A DNA stretch of 64,000 bases from Ciona savignyi (Eukaryota; Chordata; Ascidiacea; Phlebobranchia; Cionidae). The DNA lies in the NCBI GenBank assembly GCA_000149265.1, contig CH003399.1, positions 66,779-130,778 on the forward strand. Reading direction: 5' to 3'. This document shows, one piece after another, positions 55,765 through 64,000 of this stretch. The notes below the pieces were generated by a model that made no database searches, was not told the DNA's origin, and saw only the letters and a list, made by a program, of their open reading frames with translations. The first letter of the stretch is position 1. The number at the start of each line of letters is the position of its first letter. A program made the position numbers and the translations under genes.

Positions 55765-57298
55765 TCAGTTATCTTTCAGCAGTTCGTCCAGCTGCCAATC
55801 ACCTAGAAAAAAATGATATTTTTAGACGGTTTTGTATGAGAAACCCTTTAGTATAGTCGCTTGCTGCTTACTGGTAAGCTGGGTATGGATATGTCAATTG
55901 TGTTGTGGTGGGTGGGAAACTTTGAAACTCTAAAGTACTCTATAAAAACTATAAATTTATATTGTTTGGTTTTAATTAAATTTTGTTTGCACATTATTGT
56001 TCTTTCGCCTAGGTTTGGCTGCCGCGTCCGCTATATTTTTTAAATTATATCCTTTTTTTCAATGACGTGTTTTAACGACTGTTCGTTTTGCCGTCTTTTC
56101 CTGTTCCCGTGTCGTGATTTCATTTGTTTACCATTTTTAATACTAAGGCAAAAAATGAATAAACTAAACTAAACTACTCGAGAGAGATCGCTTACTAGTT
56201 TTTGTCTTTCAATATATGAACTCTGTCTAGAGTACAGTTGGCTAGTGTATTAAGTGTATACTCAACAAAAATTGTTTAAGTAGTTTTTTTTGCAACCTTT
56301 CAAAATCCGTGGTTTTTACACTTTTTTCCGAGCCAAGTTTCGAACCCATGATGGGCTCATCACCAGGATCGTTTTTTATATAAGAGTCGGTATATGTATC
56401 AGTCGCGTTAACCATTCGGCCACACGACCGTACTCATAATCCCTGTTTTAAAGCAATGTCCGTAAAGTGGACATACACCGATCAGCAAATGACTTGTTTT
56501 CGTCCCTACTTGAAGTTACACTTGGGCATATTATATAGGATAGGATATTCATGTTTATCCCCGTGAATGGGAAAACCAAGGTGGTTAACACACGGGCAAT
56601 CGGCAGATCACCTCGCGCCACCGTTCAGGCAATGTCCGTTAATTGCCTTGCCCAAGGACACAACCGACTAGCTAGCGACCAGTTTCGTACCTGCAACCCT
56701 TCAGCTGAAATGCGACACACTAAACCACCAGACTAACCCGTCGAACAAATATATCACTTTAACCAAGGAGATCTTGCGAAGGTTGAACACAAGCATGTTA
56801 GCAATGTTATGTTATGTCCGCATAACTGATATTGTGGTATAGTGCTGCGTCTCAGTTGAAGGGTTTCAGGTTTAAAACTGATCGCTATAGCCAATCGGTT
56901 ATGTCCTTGGGCAAGGACTTTGGCATTTTCCATATCCAGTGGATTATTGGGTTCTACGAAATTAAAAGAACGTGTAATTCATATACGACACACTGCAATA
57001 CCTCAGGTAACCCGACGGTGGGCGCGAGGCGATCTGACGATTGCCTGTGTGTTGACCCCCCTTGCGTAAAAGAACGGCACTACTTACCATTTTTGAAAAC
57101 ACGATAACGGTTGTCCACTAGTTTCGAATGATCACCATACCACCAGCTACTTCTAAATAATTTCAAATATTAAGGAGTCTGAAGATGTTACGTTAAACAG
57201 CTTACCCGGACTTGATTTCGCGTAAGCTTCGATCTGACAATGCTGAAAGCCCTAGTGCTGACAAGACACAAAACAAGAAGAAACGAGAATACCTTCAT
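55765..57298 (-). CDS. Candidate small secreted-peptide gene, three exons
   Basis: Not recognised. Exon 1 57206-57298: ATG, then a signal-like segment (MKVFSFLLVLCLVSTRAFS), donor CGG/GTAAGC; 15 bases before the ATG is a pyrimidine-rich acceptor ending GTTAGCAG. Exon 2 57088-57152: acceptor TTATTTAG, one open frame (SSWWYGDHSKLVDNRYRVFK), donor ATG/GTAAGT. Exon 3 55765-55802: acceptor TTTTTTCTAG, frame GDWQLDELLKDN, then stop. Exons 2 and 3 join in frame. Exon 1 ends in phase 0 but exon 2 needs phase 2, a one-base mismatch at a GGG run; the other frame of exon 1 that would fit is also hydrophobic but lacks an ATG. Either the run is miscalled, or the start lies elsewhere. Product would be about 65 residues with no cysteine in the mature part. 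Confidence 0.5.
56020..56180 (+). mobile_element. SINE-B 3' part
   Basis: GACGTGTTTTAACGACTG and tail AATAAACTAAACTAAACTAC. It lies in the long intron of the small candidate gene. Confidence 0.65.
56325..56440 (-). mobile_element. SINE-B head, well kept
   Basis: TTTCGAACCCATGATGGGC, then AACCATTCGGCCACACGACC. Confidence 0.8.
56537..56745 (-). mobile_element. SINE-A with internal deletion
   Basis: Jumps from CTCGCGCCACCG to TTCAGGCAATGTCC, losing about 85 bases. Confidence 0.87.
56825..57063 (+). mobile_element. SINE-A, diverged, tail lost
   Basis: Head GATATTGTGGTATAGTGCTG, body to GTGTGTTGACCCCCC; ends 25 bases from exon 2 of the small candidate gene. Confidence 0.8.
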
Positions 57299-57397
57299 AA
57301 CTTCCCAGGGCTGCTAACGCAAAAGCAAATGTACCAAAAGTTTATTAAAATATTTGGCTTACTGAGTTATTCTGGCACTTTTTTAAAGCGTGCGAGG

Positions 57398-57477
57398 TGA
57401 TCTGACGGTTGCCCGTGTGTTAACACCCTTTGTTTTCACATTCACGAGGATAAACATGAATATTCTATCCCATCCCA
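57398..57477 (+). mobile_element. SINE-A 3' end only
   Basis: GATCTGACGGTTGCCCGTG to ATTCTATCCCATCCC. Confidence 0.8.
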
Positions 57478-57653
57478 TCCCCACGCAAAATAGCAGAACA
57501 CATTGTGGTGATCGATGTATATTCTTCGGGGTGAGCACGGCTTAAAGGGCGGGACATGCATCGCAGAAGGGAATTTATTACTTCGTCATCGGGGTTGAAA
57601 ATAACGTGTATTGGTATATATAACGGTATCTGGTTCTACTTCTTTCAATACCG

Positions 57654-57721
57654 TGACGTCAATATTTATGACGTCAATATTTATGACGGCAATATCTATG
57701 ACGTCAATATCTATGACGTCA
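57654..57721. promoter_or_regulatory. Five TGACGTCA-like sites, 15-bp spacing (intergenic)
   Basis: TGACGTCA at 57654, 57669, 57699 and 57714, and TGACGGCA at 57684. The spacer is ATATTTA or ATATCTA. It lies about 360 bases upstream of the small candidate gene and 930 bases past the end of the PH-like gene. Known core of CREB/ATF-type bZIP sites; role here is inference. Confidence 0.75.
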
Positions 57722-58650
57722 AAGTTGCAAATCATCCAAAAGTTCGAAATTGCTAAAAAAAAATACTAAACACGTACGAAAGAATGCAGCGTTTAAACGG
57801 TAACAGAAAGACAGAATAAATAAAAGCGGGCCCGCGTGAACAAAATGGGAGCTTAAATGGCGGACTGCGTGCAAATTCAACATTGGGAAAAGGTTTATTT
57901 TCCCTTAAAATCCGACCCGCGCGCACATCTGTGCATTATTTCAATAGTATGGTGTGCGAATACCGTTTCTTCGCCGTACCACGTATGAACAAGGGCGTCT
58001 CGGGTAAAAGTATTCGCGGGCTATTATACAAGTGCAGTGAACTACGAGTTAAAAAGTCGACGTTCTAAAAAGGTGCGGGAAATGAAAAGCGTCAAACACT
58101 GCTTTGGGAATGAATGGCAGCCGAGTCGGGGCATAATACTGAAACGGGCGATATTTTGAGCGATTTAATAAAATCTAAAAAGAAAATTGAATACACTCCC
58201 AAAAAAACATTCTATACACACATGATACTAAATTATTCAATGTTTAAATAACGGGTAAGAGCAAGACGATTAAAAAATGCATGGAAAACTGCTTGTTAGG
58301 TTGAGAGATGTAGTCAGGGCTGCGACTTCTCACAAAAGGGGATTTTTTTTATTACAGACACCCCTTGTGTAGAAACAGATTTCTCGTGTGACGTAATGGG
58401 TTAAAACTGCGTTTGATTTTAACGCTTTAAAATCCACAATGGTACATACTTAGTATAATAGCGCACGGTTTAATGTTTAAAACGCAATTTGTAGAAACTT
58501 TCTGCTGTAGGAATCGCAGCCCTAATCGTAGTAAGCTTTCGTATGGCTATTACGTGTTCTAAGTGTCAGTTTAAGGATGCTTTTTCATACAATATTAATT
58601 TCGAGTTGAAATTCCCGGTGGTTTAGACGAGAGTCGAATGCGGTCGTAGA
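57722..58650. other. Gene-free intergenic DNA, CpG-richer
   Basis: Between the PH-like gene's stop codon and the small candidate gene. 57820-58080 has more CG than its surroundings and no repeats. No gene recognised. Confidence 0.4.
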
Positions 58651-61600
58651 TCATGTGTTGGGCTGGTCAATGCTGTCAGAAGTGTTAGCGTCATCTCCAC
58701 TATCGGAACAGATGACTAATTTGTGTCGGAAAGTCGGAGCGTTTGAGTTCAGAGTGTTGTTTGCTACTACCTTCGTCTGCGCTGCTAGTATGGCCTGCGA
58801 GGGGGGGAAATTGTGAAAACCGCTGAATGGTACGGATCGGTACGGATCAGCACAAATAAAGCTGCGAAAATACAACATGCGAATCGAGTTGAAACTCCAG
58901 CGTTCGTGCTTTTGGACACATAATTCGCGCTGACGCAATGATGATGATGGTAGGGCGAAGTCAATGCATGCTATCAGTGAATCAAGTTGGGACGTTTTTG
59001 GGACGATTTGCATTTTTAGTTGTTTTTGGACAGTATACCCATTTTTGGACAATATAACCATTTTTTGGACAATATGCCCATTTTTTGGACAATATGCCCA
59101 TTTTTTGGACAGTATACCATTTTTTGGACAGTATACCATTTTTTGGACAATATACCCATTTTTGGACAATATACCATTTTTTGGACAATATACCATTTTT
59201 TGGACAATATACCATTTTTTGGACAATATGCCCATTTTTGGACAATATACCCATTTTTTTGGACAATATACCCATTTTTGAAAAATATACGCATTTTTGG
59301 ACAATATACCCATTTTTTTGGACAATATACCCATTTTTGGACAACATACCCATTTTTGGACAATATACCCATTTTTGGACAATATACCCATTTTTGGACA
59401 ATACCTTTTTTTGGACAATATACCCATTTTTGGACAATTTACCCATTTTTGGACAATATACCCATTTTTGGACAATATACCCATTTTTGGACAATATACC
59501 CATTTTTGGACAATACCTTTTTTTGGACAATATACCCATTTTTGGACAATATACCCATTTTTGAAAAATATACCCATTTTTGAAAAATATATCCATATTT
59601 GGACAATATACCCATTTTTGGACAATATATCCATTTTTTAGACAACATACCCATTTTTGGACAACATACCCATTTTTGGACAATGTTCCCATTTTTGGAG
59701 CTTAATGGTAGTAAGTGTATGGAGTTTACTTTAATATGCATAAGTTTAAACCCAGTGGATTGTACCCCTGGTTTGTAACCCTGCGCCTTTACCAATGTAT
59801 CATTGGGTAAGACACTAAAGGATTAATTAAAAAACACAGAAAAAGCGAAACAAACATTGGCAAAAATCACATTCCAAGACATTTGATTAAAAAACAGTTT
59901 CGAATACTCAAAAAAAACCGACGACATTTTTTAAAACCGTTTGAAAATGACTGACAACATATGATTGATGCTAGCATGCTGGGTAATGGCGGTGTAATGC
60001 AAAATGGCGATGAGTTACCATGGAAAATTAGGGCATCAAGTTGGCAGGTACAGTAGCGCGTCTCTTCATTATTCTCTGTTATAACTCATACATTGTTAAG
60101 GCTTTCAAAGAAAAGTTTTCATTGCTTAGAAAGTGTATTTTTGATTGAAATTTTAAAAAGTAGGAAATTTAATGCGCACGTTTACTACCTACAGACCTGA
60201 AAATGTTTCTATTTGTTAGTAAATCATTTGATCACAGTCTAGCAGCCAGAGATTATGCAGTACTACACAATACACAAGCTTTGTTTTTGTTCTTATAACC
60301 CACATAAGCAATGTCCGAAAAGTGGCAGAAAACAACAATATGCGTAAATCAGAAACGTGTCCTTGGGCAAGGTACTTAGCGTATTTCAGCTTCACACAGT
60401 AGATTAATGGATGGAACTAAAACAGTTGCAATGTCTTAATTTTAGAGTAATCGAAGTATTGGCTGTGTGGTAATGTTTCTGCATTTTTACATTCACAATA
60501 ATACAAAATATGGTCCCTATAATGCACGAACATTTACTACAAAATTACAAAAAATCAGGTCGTGGCAACTACAATTGCTTAAAAAATAAGTTTAACAGGT
60601 TTAAAGAAAGAAAATACACTGACAAAGTATAAAAACAAATCTCCTCTATAAAAAACACCACTATTTATACATTGCTACATGACACAAGTAGTTAGTTAAG
60701 CATCATTAGTCAAATGGCAGTTTAATGATGTCACACCATGGTATAGATGCAAGAGGCAAGGCCACATGCTTCAAATCCAGAATAAAATAACAAAAAAACA
60801 AGAATGTCAACCATGCTGGTAATACACTCATTCAATGTATATATCGCAGGCTGACATACAGTAAACATGCGTTAGCAAAATTGTGTTTTAATTTTTCCAC
60901 TACATTTGTAGGGCATAAAGGTCTTATGGTGGTTGGTTATATCTTGTGGTTGGTGGTTATATCTTGTGGGTGGTGGTTATATCTTGTGGTTGGTGGTTAT
61001 ATCTTAGTGGTTGGTGGGTATATCTTAGTGGTTGGTGGGTATATCTTGTGGTTGGTGGGTATATCTTGTGGTTGGTGGTTATATATTGTGGTTGGTGGTT
61101 ATATATTGTGGTTGGTGGTTATACCTTGTGGTTGGTGGTTATATATTGTGGTTGGTGGTTATATCTTGTGGCTGGTTGGTTATACCTAGTGGTTGGTGGT
61201 TATATCTTAGTGGTTGGTGGTTATATATTGTGGTTGGTGGTTATATCTTGTGGTTGGTGGTTATATCTTGTGGTTGGTGGTTATATCTTGTGGTTGGTGG
61301 TTATATATTGTGGTTGGTGGTTATATATTGTGGTTGGTGGTTATATCTTGTGGTTGGTGGTTATATCTTGTGGTTGGTGGTTATATCTTAGTGGTTGGTG
61401 GTTATATCTTAGTGGTTGGTGGTTATATCTTAGTGGTTGGTGGTTATATCTTGTGGTTAGTGGTTATATCTTAGTGGTTGGTGGTTATATCTTGTGGTTG
61501 GTGGTTATATCTTGTGGTTGGTGGTTATATCTTAGTGGTTGGTGGTTATATCTTAGTGGTTGGTGGTTATATCTTAGTGGTTGGTGGTTATATCTTAGTG

Positions 61601-63958
61601 GTTGGTGGTTATATCTTAGTGGTTGGTGGTTATATCTTGTGGTTGGTGGTTATATCTTGTTCTCAATTCCACCTTTATATTTCTTAAGTTCTCCATTCCA
61701 CTTAAATCTTAACAAATTGCATCATCTTTATCATTCCTACTACAAATCTTGTTGGTGCATGTGCGTGTGTGCGCGTGCGTGCGTGTGTGTGGGGTGTCAA
61801 ATGACCATAAACCCCACATAAAATGTCCGAAAAAATAGCAAAACCATAGAAATGGCTTGTAAACTATTATTATTTCCAAAAAACCTTTATTGTAAAAATT
61901 AAATAAACTGATTTTGGATACAGTAACACAACTAGTAGTCGAAATTATTTAAAAAGGTTATTTGCAAAAATTGTTAGAATTTTTTTAAACAAATTTTCAA
62001 CCCAAACAACCTTGTTATAGTTGGCGTCCTCTGCTACTGAGCGTTGCATACTGATAAGCTTGGGTCCGGACTTCATAACTCTCTTTGCCTGACACCAAGT
62101 CTTCGTTAGGTCTTTGGACCACTGCACGAACTCCGGCTTGGACTGCATGGGAACGGTGAATGATTATTTATTATTTCTGAGAGGTGAAATATTTATAGAA
62201 TTTAAAGATTTATTGTGATTTACGTTTGAAATCATATCAGATTTCAGTTTTCGATTGAACGGTTTGAATCCACTAATGAGTACATCATCTAATACGCAGT
62301 TCCTTGCGCTAAAATACAGATAAAACAATCAAGGTTCAAATTTTATTTTATGGAAAACAATTTGAAATTATGTTTTAATTTTAGTTATTCGAAATTAAGT
62401 AGTCATATTAGAACAAAAAGATTTTTATGTAATTTTATTTCAAAATAAAATAAGTAATATTTTTTTTACTACACGATGATAATGATTATAATTAAAAACT
62501 GCATTTGTTTTTGCATGCAATTTTTTCTTAATGGTAAGGAAAGTTTTCTTTTAATTTCTCTTCAATACTAATTCAGACAAAGGACATACTATACCATGCA
62601 GATAGTGGTTGCAAAATCTGATCAGATATTTCTTGTATAAATCAACTAATTTCAATGCTGTGTTTGGTATAAAATTTATAAAGAATAAAACTTTTAATCA
62701 AAAAAATAAAATATTAATTAAAAAAAACACCCTTGTTCAAGCATTATGTGGACAAAAAATTGGGCAGAACCAACATACTGAAATGTTAAACTACAGAAAT
62801 TCATACTAATCCTTAATTTATTTTAAGGGATTTGAATGAAAACGACAAAAAATGTTGAAAATGACATGTTACCAATCGTAACCACCCCCTCATTTAGTCA
62901 TATGGTTTAAAAAGAATATTTAGCTTTGAATATTTAAAGATTCCGTTGTTTCAATTTCCCATAATTTCATCGTGTATTATCGAATAATAGGGCTTTTTTA
63001 TTCTTTAAAACTTGACATTTAAGTTTTATAAAAATGATACGAAAAATGTGGATTTTTGACTTTTTTTTCAACAATTATTTGTTTGAGAGATAAATAATGA
63101 TCAAAACAAGCAACATTTCTTTGTGACGCGAATAACCATAACGTGCACCCAACCCCAATAATGGTCCACCATTCAGTCAGCTTTCTTAATGGTCAAGCAT
63201 TCAGTCAGCTTTCTTAATGGTCAAGCATTTAGTCAACTTTCTTAATGGTCAAGCATTTAGTCAACTTTCTTAATGGTCAAGCATTCAGTCAGCTTTGTTA
63301 GTGGTCAAGCATTTAGTCAGCTTTCTTAATGGTCAAGCATTTAGTCAGCTTTCTTAATGGTCAAGCATTCAGTCAGCTTTGTTAGTGTTCAAGCATTTAG
63401 TCAGCTTTCTTAATGGTCAAGCATTTAGTCAGCTTTCTTAATGGTCAAGCATTTAGTCAGCTTTGTTAGTGGTCAAGCATTTAGTCAGCTTTCTTAATGG
63501 TCAAGCATTTAGTCAGCTTCCTTCAGGACACGGGCCGACTTGACCGCTATATCCCGGATCCATGTTAGCTCAGAGGCTGGAGTAATGGGCCTTCTATGCC
63601 TAAATTCCTTAATAATTTCGATTTCATAGCCTTACACGCTTGTACACGACTCTTTAACGTGCACTGTGTGGAATCGGGTACAAGCATAAAAATGAATTTT
63701 GCTTAAAATTATTTATAAATATAATGAGTAATTTACCAGGCAATATATTCCAGAAAATCGCATAACAATTTCACTTTAAACCAAAACAAAAATAACAAAA
63801 TAAAGAATTTTACCCCAACACTATTCGACCTTACTTACCTCACAGCGCAAAATGATGTCTTTGCTACTCTCCCTTGTAGATATGAAGAGACAATACTTCA
63901 TTCCCTTGGCCTGGCCTTCTTTAATCATGGTCACAGACTCAAAAACAACAAGATTTTT
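58651..63958 (-). CDS. C-terminal exons of a PH-like domain protein (partial)
   Basis: Three exons in minus order: 63839-63958, 62011-62142 and 58651-58794, of 120, 132 and 144 bases, all phase 0, with good acceptors (TTTGCAG, CCATGCAG, CCCTCGCAG) and donors (GTAAGT; the second, GTTGTT, is weak). Residues: NLVVFESVTMIKEG, KYCLFISTRESSKDIILRCE, then SKPEFVQWSKDLTKTW, which looks like the last strands and C-terminal helix of a PH domain with its conserved Trp. A Ser/Asp-rich tail ends SDSGDDANTSDSIDQPNT and stop. The 5' part lies right of the window. More exons may hide in the 3.2-kb intron. I cannot name the family; the PH call rests on pattern only. Confidence 0.6.
59020..59695. repeat. ~19-20-bp minisatellite, PH-like gene intron
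   Basis: About 35 copies around TTTTTGGACAATATACCCA. It is open in several frames on both strands by composition only, including one frame running into the last exon. Confidence 0.95.
59700..60920. other. Intronic DNA without recognised exons
   Basis: Apart from a degraded SINE-A at about 60358-60520 (GTCCTTGGGCAAGGTACTTA, then weak matches), nothing was recognised. Confidence 0.45.
60925..61660. repeat. ~20-bp minisatellite, PH-like gene intron
   Basis: About 37 copies around GGTTGGTGGTTATATCTTGT, with CTTAG and ATTG variants in runs. The plus strand is strongly G/T-biased. It gives long spurious frames rich in Gly, Trp and Leu. Confidence 0.96.
61757..61795. repeat. (GT)n/(GC)n microsatellite
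   Basis: Mixed GT and GC dinucleotides, GTGCGTGTGTGCGCGTGCG and onward. Confidence 0.8.
62150..63164. other. AT-rich intron without recognised exons
   Basis: A degraded SINE-B head may lie at 62255-62300 (GGTTTGAATCCACTAATGAG). Nothing else was recognised. Confidence 0.4.
63165..63520. repeat. 28-bp minisatellite, PH-like gene intron
   Basis: About 12 copies around AATGGTCAAGCATTTAGTCA then GCTTTCTT. Variants with GTTAGTGG occur in a partly regular order, suggesting a longer repeat of four to five units. Confidence 0.93.
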
Positions 63959-64000
63959 CTGCAAATTAAAGTAAAAAGACGTATTATAACAAACTTTGTT

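Noticed and set aside
58651-59634. Long minus-strand frame (327 residues) and overlapping frames on both strands
   Set aside because: Most of it is translation of the 19-20-bp minisatellite at 59020-59695; only the last 144 bases, after a good acceptor, look like a real exon.
60881-61821. Long plus-strand frames rich in Gly, Trp, Leu and Val (up to 291 residues)
   Set aside because: They are translations of the GGTTGGTGGTTATATCTTGT array, open in several frames by composition.
1-64000. LTR retroelements, endogenous virus copies, Polinton-like elements
   Set aside because: No long terminal repeats, reverse transcriptase, integrase or capsid-like frames were recognised. Absence is by eye only.

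Overview
The window is animal genomic DNA: AT-rich, with multi-exon genes, GT-AG introns and dense short interspersed repeats. The gene models and repeat types (tRNA-derived SINEs, hAT-type miniature transposons, minisatellites filling introns) fit an invertebrate chordate, most likely an ascidian such as Ciona. That assignment is inference from gene content and style; no sequence here names the species.

Layout. (1) 2.2-12.0 kb, minus strand: the first nine coding exons of a CNK (connector enhancer of KSR) scaffold protein with SAM, CRIC and PDZ domains; its C-terminal half lies off the left edge. (2) 15.2-27.8 kb, plus strand: a complete 12-exon PRPF19/Prp19 spliceosomal E3 ubiquitin ligase, 501 residues. 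(3) 27.9-35.8 kb: no gene recognised; a degenerate ~330-bp tandem repeat, a cluster of SINEs, then a repeat-poor, CpG-richer stretch in front of the next gene. (4) 35.8-48.2 kb, plus strand: a complete 17-exon, five-Ig-domain transmembrane adhesion protein of the MCAM/ALCAM/BCAM kind, 618 residues. (5) 49.3-54.3 kb, minus strand: a complete four-exon claudin-like four-pass protein, 210 residues. (6) 55.8-57.3 kb, minus strand: a candidate small secreted-peptide gene in three short exons, with a one-base phase problem at one junction. (7) 58.7-64.0 kb, minus strand: the last three coding exons of a gene whose product appears to end a PH-like domain; it enters from the right edge. Reading frame is kept across every splice junction in genes 1, 2, 4, 5 and 7.

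The repeats fall into a few families: SINE-A (about 290 bp, tRNA-like head, tail of TATCC-type repeats, some 30 copies), SINE-B (head resembling tRNA-Leu/Ser, tail of AACTAA-type repeats), a GGAGGGAAA-ended inverted-repeat MITE, several hAT-like elements (two with perfect 8-bp target duplications), and minisatellites. Minisatellites lie in introns of all five confident genes, often within tens of bases of an exon, and in several cases they duplicate the splice site itself. Two unrelated loci carry five-unit arrays of TGACGTCA-like sites at exactly 15-bp spacing, which is the most striking unexplained pattern.

The genes show no common pathway: they combine Ras-pathway scaffolding, splicing, adhesion, tight-junction-type membrane function and a PH-type signalling protein. 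No retrovirus-like, LTR or Polinton-like element was recognised.
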